Shown: positions 1 through 7,546, counted from the first letter of the stretch. The stretch: 64,000 nucleotides of DNA from Stackebrandtia endophytica (GCF_006716355.1 NZ_VFOW01000001.1:1736001-1800000); one strand, 5' to 3'. The notes: a model not told the origin generated them from the letters alone. Made by a program: numbers and translations.

Positions 1-436
1 GCTTGAATTCGTCGGTGGCCGTCACGTCGAATACCGGAGCGAGTTGTTCGATACCGGCATGGGAGAACGCTCCACACAGGTCGAAGCCCGGCACGTATTC
101 GAACTCCCCACCGGTGAACGCCGCGGCGGTCGGCTCGTAACTCTGCGGATAACCATCCTCCCCGCCACCGGTGCCGTCGGATGACCCACCGCGGAACAGG
201 AAGATCACCACGACGCCGACCACCACCACCGCGACGAGACCGGCGACCACGGCCAGAAGCACGTTGCCGTTGTTCTTCTTGGGCGGTGGCGCACCGAAGG
301 GCGGCGGTTGAGGTAGGCCGTGCGGAGGTTGCGGGGGTGCTTCGCCATGAGGCTGCTGTGGTGGGACTCCACTCGGGGGTGGCGGATATCCACCTTGTGG
401 CGGATGGTGAGGAGACGAGGGCGGGCCGTAACTCAT
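1..436 (-). CDS. Pro-rich membrane-anchored protein, paralogue 1 (partial)
   Basis: This frame starts at an ATG at 436 with GAAGG upstream and runs off the left edge of the window, so the C-terminus is missing. The visible part begins MSYGPPSSPHHPPQGG. It continues with a Pro/Gly/Gln-rich cytosolic head, one membrane helix around residues 55-78, and the start of an extracellular domain containing the strings EDGYPQSYEPTAA and FDLCGAFSHAGIE. The next gene on the same strand (562-1350) has the same architecture and near-identical strings, so the two are tandem paralogues. The outer domain resembles small actinobacterial Cys-containing surface domains of the DUF3558 kind, but I cannot confirm that. 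Function unknown. Confidence 0.8.
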   Translation of the reverse strand, partial: MSYGPPSSPHHPPQGGYPPPPSGVPPQQPHGEAPPQPPHGLPQPPPFGAPPPKKNNGNVLLAVVAGLVAVVVVGVVVIFLFRGGSSDGTGGGEDGYPQSYEPTAAAFTGGEFEYVPGFDLCGAFSHAGIEQLAPVFDVTATDEFK

Positions 437-561
437 GAACCTGTGCACCTTCGGATAAACGGGTGAGCCCGTTCACGATTTTGCCCTACCGACCTTCAGC
501 GCCTCATCCAGGACCTCACCGACGAACGAGGACGCAAGTCATGCCCGCCCTATTCCCCCGG

Positions 562-1350
562 CTACGCGGTCGCCATCGATGGCAGCGCTTCATTGAAGAC
601 GTCGGCGAGGATCCCGGCCATGACCTCCATCGGAATCCCGGGCTTTCCCAGACTGGACTGGGGCCTGTTGGTGGTGAGGGAGGCGGACAACCAGAGATTG
701 CCCGACCTGGCGGTGATGTAGATGGAGTCACCACGAGGGTCCTCATAGTACACAATCACCGAATCGATGGCGAGACCGTCAAAGGGCTGCGGACCGGAAT
801 TCTTCATAAGCTCCTGGTCCCACTCGAACTCGTCGATCGCCCGCTGCGAGTCCAAGTAGATGCCGGCCCGCATGTCGAGGTGTCCCTGGACGTAGCCGTC
901 TCCGTGGGTCTCCTTGTTGGAGTAGTCGATCCAGCAGCCGTAGAAACCTGAACCGGTCTCCGGATTCAGTTCGTCGGAGGATGCCACGTCCGTCACCGGA
1001 ATGAGGCTGTCGATGCCGGCGTGGGAGAACGATCCACACAGGTCATACCCCGGAACGTAGGTGAAGTCCCCACCGTCGGTGTACACCGCGGCGGTCGGTT
1101 CATAGCTCTGTGGATACCCGTCTTCCCCACCGCCGGGAGTTCCACCGCTGAAGAGCCAGATCGATCCGACTCCCACCAGCAATACGGCGACGATACCGGC
1201 GACCACACCGATGATCACGCCGGTGTTGGACGTCTTCGGCGGCGGGGGCATCATGCCGCCGTACGGCGGGGGCGGGGGCGGATAGCCGCCAGGGGGCGGA
1301 TACTGACTGGGAGGAGGGGGCGCGGCGCCAGGGGGCGGACCGTAACTCAT
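562..1350 (-). CDS. Pro-rich membrane-anchored protein, paralogue 2
   Basis: The protein has 262 residues. The start is the ATG at 1350, preceded by AAGGA; a longer frame reaches 1482 but lacks Pro-rich similarity to its paralogue. Residues 1-38 are a Pro/Gly/Tyr-rich cytosolic head, residues 43-68 a single membrane helix, and residues 75-262 an extracellular domain with two cysteines (C105 in DLCGS, C139 in YGCW) that may form a disulfide. It lies 126 bases upstream, in transcription order, of a second copy of the same design that is cut by the window edge. Pro-rich heads of this kind are common on actinobacterial surface proteins. No enzymatic motif is visible and the function is unknown. 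Confidence 0.85.
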   Translation of the reverse strand: MSYGPPPGAAPPPPSQYPPPGGYPPPPPPYGGMMPPPPKTSNTGVIIGVVAGIVAVLLVGVGSIWLFSGGTPGGGEDGYPQSYEPTAAVYTDGGDFTYVPGYDLCGSFSHAGIDSLIPVTDVASSDELNPETGSGFYGCWIDYSNKETHGDGYVQGHLDMRAGIYLDSQRAIDEFEWDQELMKNSGPQPFDGLAIDSVIVYYEDPRGDSIYITARSGNLWLSASLTTNRPQSSLGKPGIPMEVMAGILADVFNEALPSMATA

Positions 1351-1528
1351 GAACGCGGAATCCTTCAGAAGAAATCGGTGAGCCCGTCCGTGATTCTGCC
1401 TCATCGTGCTTCGTCGGGCACAACCGCACTCCTCCCTCCCGCGAGGCCGCGTTAGGTCCGGTGAAGCGACCACCGACGGCATCGCGCAGGATGGTCGTCA
1501 TCAACCCGGAGATGAAGGGGTGTCCTCC

Positions 1529-2104
1529 ATGCGAATGAGCCTCGACGGTGTACCGACCGGCAGAGTGATCCTGCTGAACGGCACCAGCAGTTCGGGAAAG
1601 TCGAGCATCGCCGCGCAACTGCTCGCCGTTCTGGACCGACCCGCGTTTCACATGCCCGTCGACGGGATCAACGCGATGCGCGCCGACAACTGGGCGGCAC
1701 GGCTGGGACGTGACGGGTTCGCCGAAGTGTTGGAGCGCACCGTGCTGGGCTTTCATCGCGCGGTCGCCGGGATGGCCTGGGCCGGAAACGACGTGGTGAT
1801 GGATCACGTCGTGCGTGAGCCGGAGTGGTTGGCCGATTGTCTCCGGGTCTTCGACGGCCTGGAGGTGCTGTTTGTCGGTGTCCACTGTCCGCTTGAGGAG
1901 CTACGACGCCGGGAGAAGGCCCGAGGCGACCGAGAGATCGGACGGGCCGAGTTCCACCTCTCCCGGGTCCACGCCCACGGCGAGTACGATGTGGAGTGTG
2001 ACAGCAGTCTGCTGACCCCACTCCAATGTGCGCAACGAGTGGTGGAGCACATCGGTACTCCCCCGCAGGCGTTCCCCCGCCTCCGTGCCCGCCAGAAGGT
2101 TTGA
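1529..2104 (+). CDS. Chloramphenicol phosphotransferase-like kinase
   Basis: The protein has 191 residues, with a start at ATG 1529 behind AAGGGG; an in-frame ATG at 1535 is an alternative. A P-loop (NGTSSSGKSS, residues 17-26) begins the fold. It is followed by MDHVV, HCPLEEL and RREKARGD, which match the chloramphenicol phosphotransferase / small ATP-dependent kinase family. Characterised members phosphorylate chloramphenicol, but most homologues are housekeeping or unassigned kinases, so resistance should not be assumed. It lies alone between the Pro-rich proteins and the convergent Nudix gene, which ends 9 bases downstream. Confidence 0.8.
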   Translation: MRMSLDGVPTGRVILLNGTSSSGKSSIAAQLLAVLDRPAFHMPVDGINAMRADNWAARLGRDGFAEVLERTVLGFHRAVAGMAWAGNDVVMDHVVREPEWLADCLRVFDGLEVLFVGVHCPLEELRRREKARGDREIGRAEFHLSRVHAHGEYDVECDSSLLTPLQCAQRVVEHIGTPPQAFPRLRARQKV

Positions 2105-2113
2105 CGGCATGCC

Positions 2114-2800
2114 CTATCGGGGCCGATACATCGGGGGCTCAAGCGTTCGGGCGTCGCCAGCGCGATACAACCCCGCCGGGCGACCGCCGCCGATCGAGGT
2201 GGTCTGGCCCGTCGACACCACGAAATCCGCTATCTTGGTCACCTTTCGGTAGAAGTTCGCCGGGTCCAGGCTGCGGTCCCACACCGCCTCATACACCTGG
2301 CGCAGTTGCGAGATCGTGAAGATCTCGCCGCAAAACCTCGTCGCCACGGTGGTGTGCTCCAGCTTCGCTTGGACCCGCTCGACGGCGTCGGCGACGATAC
2401 GGCGGTGGTCGAACGCGATGTCGGCGTCCGCTCGCAGCAGGTCGTCGACGGGGGTCCATTCGACCTCGGCGGCGTCCCCACCGGCCTCCGTCGTCGGTGG
2501 GGTGGGAATCAACGCGAAGTACGCCACCGCCACGACCCGCCCACGGGGATCACGACCCGGAGACCCGTAACTGTGGAACTGTTCGAGGTGCATGTGCTCG
2601 GGCAGCACCGAGGTCTCCTCGGTCAACTCCCGGTAGGCGGCCTGGTCCAGGTCCTCGCCGGGTTCCAGGAATCCACCGGGCAACGCGAGCATGCCCTCAT
2701 ACGGTGTCTTGCCACGTCGGATCATCAATATCCACAAGCGATTGTCTCGGACAGTGAATACCGCCATGTCTACGGCGACGCGAACCGTCTCGGTGATCAT
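2114..2800 (-). CDS. NrtR-like Nudix hydrolase/transcription regulator
   Basis: The protein has 228 residues. The Nudix box spans residues 43-65 (GFLEPGE, then RELTEETSV), with Ser where the family usually has Gly in the last motif position. The second half (about 145-220, including FTISQLRQVYEAVW and FYRKV) matches the winged-helix DNA-binding domain of NrtR-type regulators. Those regulators bind ADP-ribose and related NAD metabolites and repress genes that are often divergent. This gene is divergent from a nucleoside-phosphorylase-fold gene, and the 88 bases between them hold a perfect inverted repeat (2844-2865) suited to a dimeric regulator. Whether it still hydrolyses a substrate is open, because the Gly-to-Ser change may weaken catalysis. 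Confidence 0.8.
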   Translation of the reverse strand: MITETVRVAVDMAVFTVRDNRLWILMIRRGKTPYEGMLALPGGFLEPGEDLDQAAYRELTEETSVLPEHMHLEQFHSYGSPGRDPRGRVVAVAYFALIPTPPTTEAGGDAAEVEWTPVDDLLRADADIAFDHRRIVADAVERVQAKLEHTTVATRFCGEIFTISQLRQVYEAVWDRSLDPANFYRKVTKIADFVVSTGQTTSIGGGRPAGLYRAGDARTLEPPMYRPR

Positions 2801-2824
2801 GCCGTCGAGTATATTTTTGTCGGG

Positions 2825-2865
2825 TTGACATTATCCACTTTCGTGACTAACCTCATTTCTAGTCA
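2825..2865 (+). promoter_or_regulatory. Promoter with overlapping palindromic operator
   Basis: TTGACA (2825-2830) and TAACCT (2848-2853) are separated by 17 bases and face the nucleosidase operon. A perfect inverted repeat, TGACTA and TAGTCA with a 10-base spacer, spans 2844-2865 and overlaps the -10 element and predicted start site. This is the geometry of a repressor site. The divergent NrtR-like gene is the obvious candidate regulator, which is inference from position. Confidence 0.6.
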
Positions 2866-2888
2866 GATAGACAAGAATGCGGGGTTCC

Positions 2889-3788
2889 ATGGACACGCAA
2901 CCAACGGGGACGGTAGTACTCTGCGCCGCGCTCAATGTCGAATACATCGCGCTTCGCGAACAACTCGACCGGCCGACGACGCGGCAATCCGAGCGCGGCT
3001 CGATCTACGAGATCGCCGATCACACCGGGCCCTCCGGCGATTGGACGGTGATATTGACCCTCACCGATCGCGACAACACACCGGCCGCCGTACAGACCGA
3101 GCGGGCCATCGCCCGCTTCCAACCCGACGTCGTCCTAATGGTCGGCATTGCCGGCGGACGACGGGACTCGCAGCACGGCGATGTCATCGCCGCCACCGAG
3201 ATTTACCAGTATGAGTCCGGAATGGACACCGATCACGGCTATCGGCCTCGCATAAAGACGTTCCGTTCGTCCCACCAACTGGTGCAACATGCCAACCTCG
3301 TGGCCAGAGAGAACCTGTGGCACCAACGGATCGCGACCGGTGCGACACCGCGGGCGTTCGTCCGCCCCCTGGCGGCGGGCACCAAGGTCGTCGCCGGAAA
3401 CCACTCCGCGACCGCCGAGCTCATCGACAACCACTGTGGAGACGCCCAGGGGATCGAGATGGAGGGCTATGGCGTCCTCGCCGGCGTCTACCCCAACCCG
3501 GGCGTGGAGGCGCTGGTCATTCGCGGTGTTTCCGATCTTCTGGGAGACAAGAGCAAACGGCGGGATCAGACCCGACAACCGACGGCCGCCCATCATGCCG
3601 CCTGCTTCGCCTTCGCGTTGCTGGACCAACTCCCTCCCCCGCAGACTTCGCGCCGTACGGAACCCGAGGATGCAAAACCGAGCACGACGAACACATTCAT
3701 CGGCGCCCAAGGCCACGGCGCCACCGCCAACATCGGCGTCATGGGGGACAACGGTCACGGCGTCATCAACATCAATCACGGCCCTTGA
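2889..3788 (+). CDS. Nucleoside phosphorylase/nucleosidase-fold protein with C-terminal signalling motif
   Basis: The protein has 299 residues from the ATG at 2889; an ATG at 2877 would add four. The fold is the PNP/UDP phosphorylase superfamily: VLMVGIAGG (residues 82-90), QGIEMEGYGV with the purine/ribose-binding Glu (about E191), and VIRGVSD with the catalytic Asp (about D216), as in MTA/SAH nucleosidases. Domains of this fold act as ATP- or nucleotide-cleaving effectors in several antiphage systems. After a linker, residues 273-295 carry a Gly/Gln/Asn-rich motif (AQG...INI) shared without gaps with the next two genes. The product is probably a cytosolic effector rather than a housekeeping phosphorylase. 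Substrate unknown. Confidence 0.8.
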   Translation: MDTQPTGTVVLCAALNVEYIALREQLDRPTTRQSERGSIYEIADHTGPSGDWTVILTLTDRDNTPAAVQTERAIARFQPDVVLMVGIAGGRRDSQHGDVIAATEIYQYESGMDTDHGYRPRIKTFRSSHQLVQHANLVARENLWHQRIATGATPRAFVRPLAAGTKVVAGNHSATAELIDNHCGDAQGIEMEGYGVLAGVYPNPGVEALVIRGVSDLLGDKSKRRDQTRQPTAAHHAACFAFALLDQLPPPQTSRRTEPEDAKPSTTNTFIGAQGHGATANIGVMGDNGHGVININHGP

Positions 3789-3810
3789 CCATCCACAAAG
3801 GGGGAATCCA

Positions 3811-5520
3811 GTGACATCACAGAATTCCATCAGTCAGGCGATACCCGCCCAAACAGCTACGACGAGGACCCCGGCGAACTCCGGGCCCGTCCCCGACAAT
3901 CTGGCCACCCGTCATCTGTGCGCCGCGACCTACATCGATGACAAGTATCAGGAAGCGGTGATCTCACGCATCTACGCCGAACCGCATCACGCCATCGCCC
4001 CCTACGCGGGAGTCGACGCCTCCGTCGTCATCAACCACGCCAAACGGGCGCAGATCCTCAGTCTCGTTCAGGCGGGCATCATCCTGGGCCTGCTGCTCCT
4101 GTTGATGTTGGTCTCATTCGACGAGTTCATGATCACGGTCTATGTGTTGGCGACTTGGCAGTTCATCGCCGCCGGCTTCACTTTCATCAAGAACGTGCTG
4201 CACTACATGCGGGGAAGCGAATCCAGCAAACGCCAAATGATCGGTAGACTGCTGCTGATCGGAGTCAGCGGACCATTCGGCGTCCTGGTGATGATCGTCT
4301 GGGCGGTGATAGTCGGTGTCCCGATGGACGCATCGAACCCATCGAGCTACGGCCAGTCGCTCGGCACGACTTACGAACCCAATGGCCTTGCATTCGTCTT
4401 CCTCCTGTTCATAATCGGCACCGTCCTCACCGTCGCCGCCGTTCGGCGTCACCAGCTGGTGAAGGTACGTACCGGAGACAGCAACATCGAGCAGTCCACT
4501 GACAGCAGACTCGACCGCATCCGGACAGGTCAATATGGCGACGTCGTCAACTACTCGGACTTCACACCGTTCGTAGGGTCGGGCGTTGAAGTGCGAACCT
4601 GGCAGTTCGCCATGACCTTGCATCCCAAGGGCTCCGCACCTCGAACAGACGGCACCAAGGTCATCCCGTTCACTACCGACGAACTCACCGACCACATCCG
4701 GGAGGCGATGGCAAAACTGGCTCAGGACACCTCCACCCCGCGGCTGCCGAATCTCCACTTGAGCGATCAGGCGTTCGTGTCCGGCAAGGACACCGTCTTC
4801 CCGACCCAATTCACCGGCGAACTCCGATACTCGAATCTGCTTGGCACCATCAAGGAGATTCAACGAAAGCCGACGACACCGATACGCCACTTCCTCAAAT
4901 GCCAGATCGCCTCCTGGAACGCCGAAGTCGTCACCACCATCTTCGTCCACGCCGCGGTTCAGGGTGAGACGCTCTACATGGAATTTTCCAGCTACCTGTT
5001 GCCGCCCACTCTCGAGGCTTACCACGTATTCGATGATCCTCGTCAGATAGGTGGCCTGGCCGTCGTACTCGACATGGGGCGCAGCCTGCGGGCGCTTCCA
5101 CGGCACGTCATGCGCAGCCCCGTGGTCCTCGCCAAGTTCGTGAAGAGCAAGGTCAAGGCGCACATGCCCCAGCCCCCCACCACCATCGTCGGCAGCCGCG
5201 ATCACGGTGCCCGCACGAGTGTTCGGGATTTGGGGACGGACCTCGACCTCCCGCATTACTTCCAGCGGCGGGATGCGATCAAGTACAGCAGCATCCTGGA
5301 AGCACAGCTGCTTGAGTCGATCACCGAGTTCCTGAAGGACAAGGTGGATGTCTCCGAACTCGCCAAACGCGCCGAAACCATCATCAACGCCGGGGTCGTC
5401 AACACCGGTCCCGTCTACACCGCCGCACAGGGAACCGGCTCGACCGGATACGTCGCCGCTCAAGGGCCCTGGGCCGACGGCGAAATCAAGAACCCGAGCA
5501 GTACCGGCAAATCCTCCTGA
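3811..5520 (+). CDS. Four-helix membrane protein with C-terminal signalling motif
   Basis: The protein has 569 residues. I chose the GTG at 3811 because AAAGGGGGA lies just upstream and the previous gene ends at 3788; the longer frame overlaps that gene. An N-terminal segment (RHLCAATYIDD, then HHAIAPYAGVD) is followed by four membrane helices at about 83-103, 106-128, 146-170 and 193-211. A soluble region of about 320 residues follows, and then the motif NTGPVYTAAQG starting at residue 531. The 23-residue core (539-561) is nearly identical to that of the next protein and aligns without gaps to the previous one. I do not recognise the soluble domain. A membrane-acting partner or effector is the natural guess. 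Confidence 0.8.
   Translation: MTSQNSISQAIPAQTATTRTPANSGPVPDNLATRHLCAATYIDDKYQEAVISRIYAEPHHAIAPYAGVDASVVINHAKRAQILSLVQAGIILGLLLLLMLVSFDEFMITVYVLATWQFIAAGFTFIKNVLHYMRGSESSKRQMIGRLLLIGVSGPFGVLVMIVWAVIVGVPMDASNPSSYGQSLGTTYEPNGLAFVFLLFIIGTVLTVAAVRRHQLVKVRTGDSNIEQSTDSRLDRIRTGQYGDVVNYSDFTPFVGSGVEVRTWQFAMTLHPKGSAPRTDGTKVIPFTTDELTDHIREAMAKLAQDTSTPRLPNLHLSDQAFVSGKDTVFPTQFTGELRYSNLLGTIKEIQRKPTTPIRHFLKCQIASWNAEVVTTIFVHAAVQGETLYMEFSSYLLPPTLEAYHVFDDPRQIGGLAVVLDMGRSLRALPRHVMRSPVVLAKFVKSKVKAHMPQPPTTIVGSRDHGARTSVRDLGTDLDLPHYFQRRDAIKYSSILEAQLLESITEFLKDKVDVSELAKRAETIINAGVVNTGPVYTAAQGTGSTGYVAAQGPWADGEIKNPSSTGKSS
5401..5468 (+). repeat. 68-bp direct repeat, copy 1
   Basis: This 68-base segment encodes the shared motif of the membrane protein. 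It recurs at 5565-5632 with only two base differences, both synonymous (aac/aat and caa/cag). Such nucleotide identity between two genes that are otherwise unrelated points to recent duplication or gene conversion of the motif. Confidence 0.9.
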
Positions 5521-5531
5521 AAGGACACACT

Positions 5532-5921
5532 GTGTCGCATACCGAAGACTCCACCGGAATCACCAATACCGGTCCCGTCTACACCGCCGCACAGGGAACC
5601 GGCTCGACCGGATACGTCGCCGCTCAGGGGCCGGAGGCACGCGGAACCATCAACATCTCCAGCGACGGGCAGCTGCCGCAGGCGGAATTGCGTGAGCTGG
5701 TCGAACAGTTGCGCGAGTTGCTCAACACCCACGCCGATCAGGTCGAGCCGGAACCGGTCGGCGATGCCATCGATGCACTCGAGGAAGTGGTCCACACCAA
5801 CGCACCGATCGAGAAAGTGCACCGGGCCGCCCGGATCGTGCAGACCCTGACCCGATCGGTCCAGGCGTTCCATCAGGTAATCGAACGGATCTTCGAACTC
5901 ATCGACCGAATTCGGCCGTGA
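5532..5921 (+). CDS. Small helical adaptor-like protein with N-terminal signalling motif
   Basis: The protein has 129 residues from a GTG at 5532, preceded by AAAGGA. Residues 12-42 carry the motif seen at the C-termini of the two upstream products (NTGPVYTAAQG, then GTINI). The rest (about 48-129) is predicted helical, with heptad-like Leu/Ile spacing (AELRELVEQLRELL and FHQVIERIFELIDRI). A motif at the N-terminus of one partner and the C-termini of others is the known layout of amyloid-signalling pairs. The protein may therefore be the sensor or adaptor that seeds the two effectors; that role is inferred. A strong terminator follows the stop codon directly. Confidence 0.75.
   Translation: MSHTEDSTGITNTGPVYTAAQGTGSTGYVAAQGPEARGTINISSDGQLPQAELRELVEQLRELLNTHADQVEPEPVGDAIDALEEVVHTNAPIEKVHRAARIVQTLTRSVQAFHQVIERIFELIDRIRP
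5565..5632 (+). repeat. 68-bp direct repeat, copy 2
   Basis: This is the second copy of the motif-coding segment. It encodes residues 12-34 of the small helical protein and differs from 5401-5468 at two synonymous positions. Confidence 0.9.
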
Positions 5922-5962
5922 CGGTAGGTCGGTCCCGCAACGGGAGCGGGACCGACCTACCG
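5922..5962 (+). terminator. Strong hairpin terminator of the nucleosidase operon
   Basis: A perfect 16-bp stem (5922-5937 with 5947-5962) has a 9-base loop and begins one base after the stop codon of the small helical gene. There is no T-tract. It marks the end of the three-gene operon. Confidence 0.85.
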
Positions 5963-6125
5963 TGCAGCTCTGAGATCACACCCCGACGCCGTAGAGATCA
6001 TCAAGTCCAATCAACGACAGGTCGTCCGAGAGTCGGCTACGAAATCGGACAGCGCCCGCCACTCCGCGTCTCTGTCGAACATGCCGGATGGCTTGCTCAC
6101 CATGTCCACCGCCTTCGCCCCGGTT

Positions 6126-6145
6126 TGCATAACCATGGTTATGCA
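6126..6145. promoter_or_regulatory. 20-bp perfect palindrome
   Basis: TGCATAACCATGGTTATGCA is a perfect 20-base palindrome 20 bases beyond the stop of the TetR-SUKH gene. It has no loop, so a DNA-binding site is more likely than a terminator. The surrounding 5963-6164 holds no gene that I can support. Confidence 0.45.
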
Positions 6146-6164
6146 TCGCAGAGCGATGAGTCGG

Positions 6165-7391
6165 TTACGCCCGCACCGCCGATCGCACCGCCACGTCGGA
6201 ACGGCTGAGGCACCTCGTCAGGTAGTCGGCCAAGTCGTCGGCGGCCCAGCGACGGTCATCGGTTTCGTGATTCCAGACGAACACGTCGGGCCGCTCGGGC
6301 TGCCGAACGAAGGCGCATTGGTCGCCCGAAGCCAAGTCCCCGAAGAACATCAGCGGCCCCAACGGCATGTACAGCTCGGCGAAACTCTCGTTGCCGCGGA
6401 AATCCTCGTTGTCGCGCAGAATCCGATCAACCGACCAGACGACGTCGACTCCATGCCTGTCGCGCACTCCGTCGGTCTCTCGCAGCAGGTCGCGAAGCTC
6501 GGTGGGAATGAACTGGCCGAGCCGGCCCTCGATGACATCGAGGTCGACGTCGGTCGCCCCCGCCGCAAAGGTTGCCTGTGGACAGACTTGTGTGATCAGT
6601 TCGATCCACATGGTTATCGACTCCCGTCCGTATCGCCGTTCCCCCGGCACAGATAGATGCACGCCGATAATACGAAAGGTATTCCAGTCGCCGGATAAAT
6701 CCCGACCGGGCAACCTGGCCTCGACACCGTCCAGGAGGCGCCGCAGCCCCAGCATCAACGGGTCGGCCCGCGTGACACCACCGTCGGCCACCAGTCGGCT
6801 CAGTGCCGGGAATCGTTCCGGATCGGCCAGCTTCTCCAGCACCTCGGCGTAATCGGTCTCCCGTCGGCCGACCTGCGCGTTGTGCAGCCTGGACCATTCG
6901 CGCACCGCGCCCAGCAGGTACTGCGCGACCGCGAAGGTCTCGACGGGTTCGGCTCCGGAGTCCGCGACCGCCCCGATCAGGGAATCGAACCAGGCCAATT
7001 GGTTCGGCCCCATCGGCGGACTGTGGACCGACACCAGCAGGACCCAGGGGCGGCGACGGAACAGTCGGCTGACGTGCCCCACCCAGTCCTCGACGCGGTC
7101 ACGCCAGGTGTCGCCGACCAACTCGGGGACCGCTCCGACGGCGGCGTCCATCATGAGGTCGAGCAGAATGTCCTTATTGGGCACATAGGTGTACACCGAC
7201 ATGGTGGTACGCCCGACCTCCGCGGCGACCCGCTGCATGGACACCGCGTCGAGGCCGTCGCGATCGGCGACCGTGATGCCGGCGGCGACGATCTGCGCCA
7301 CGCTCATCCGAGGCTTCGGGCCGCGCCGCCCCGGTTCGGGCGCGCCCCATAGCAACCTGAGCAGTTGTTCGGCCTGACCTTCGCTCGACAT
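6165..7391 (-). CDS. TetR-family regulator fused to a SUKH (SMI1/KNR4) domain
   Basis: The protein has 408 residues from the ATG at 7391, which has GGAGG upstream; an ATG at 7421 is less well placed. The TetR helix-turn-helix is at about 30-76 (IVAAGITVADRDGLDAVSMQ, then GRTTMSVYTYVPNK), followed by a TetR C-terminal ligand domain to about residue 230. From residue 261 (MWIELITQVCP) to about 395 the sequence is a complete SUKH domain, normally a stand-alone or immunity-type module. The 30-residue join reads like untranslated spacer, and a GGGAG sits before the internal ATG at 6611, so the fusion may have arisen by loss of a stop codon. It probably represses the divergent DUF2306 gene through 7511-7546. 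Confidence 0.8.
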   Translation of the reverse strand: MSSEGQAEQLLRLLWGAPEPGRRGPKPRMSVAQIVAAGITVADRDGLDAVSMQRVAAEVGRTTMSVYTYVPNKDILLDLMMDAAVGAVPELVGDTWRDRVEDWVGHVSRLFRRRPWVLLVSVHSPPMGPNQLAWFDSLIGAVADSGAEPVETFAVAQYLLGAVREWSRLHNAQVGRRETDYAEVLEKLADPERFPALSRLVADGGVTRADPLMLGLRRLLDGVEARLPGRDLSGDWNTFRIIGVHLSVPGERRYGRESITMWIELITQVCPQATFAAGATDVDLDVIEGRLGQFIPTELRDLLRETDGVRDRHGVDVVWSVDRILRDNEDFRGNESFAELYMPLGPLMFFGDLASGDQCAFVRQPERPDVFVWNHETDDRRWAADDLADYLTRCLSRSDVAVRSAVRA

Positions 7392-7480
7392 CGGCCACGG
7401 CCTCCTTCCAGGGATCGGCATTGGTCGTCGTTCGCAACGACAGGGCGGCCCGCGAACGACTCACGCCCGGCGGCCACGTC

Positions 7481-7546
7481 TTGAGAGAGACTAGGCGACC
7501 CGAATTAACTCTGTATGAGATACAGTAAAAACTGTATGAGATACAG
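7481..7546 (+). promoter_or_regulatory. Promoter and tandem TetR-type operator
   Basis: Two identical 15-base palindromic sites (CTGTATGAGATACAG) occupy 7511-7525 and 7532-7546, with centres 21 bases (two helical turns) apart. A candidate promoter, TTGAGA (7481-7486) and TTAACT (7505-7510), faces the DUF2306 gene. Its ribosome-binding GGAG follows the second site within seven bases. The tandem arrangement fits cooperative binding by two TetR dimers; the divergent TetR-SUKH protein is the likely ligand. Confidence 0.75.

Noticed and set aside
1529-2104. Calling the kinase a chloramphenicol resistance gene
   Set aside because: The family includes many kinases not involved in resistance, and there is no antibiotic cluster or mobile element nearby.
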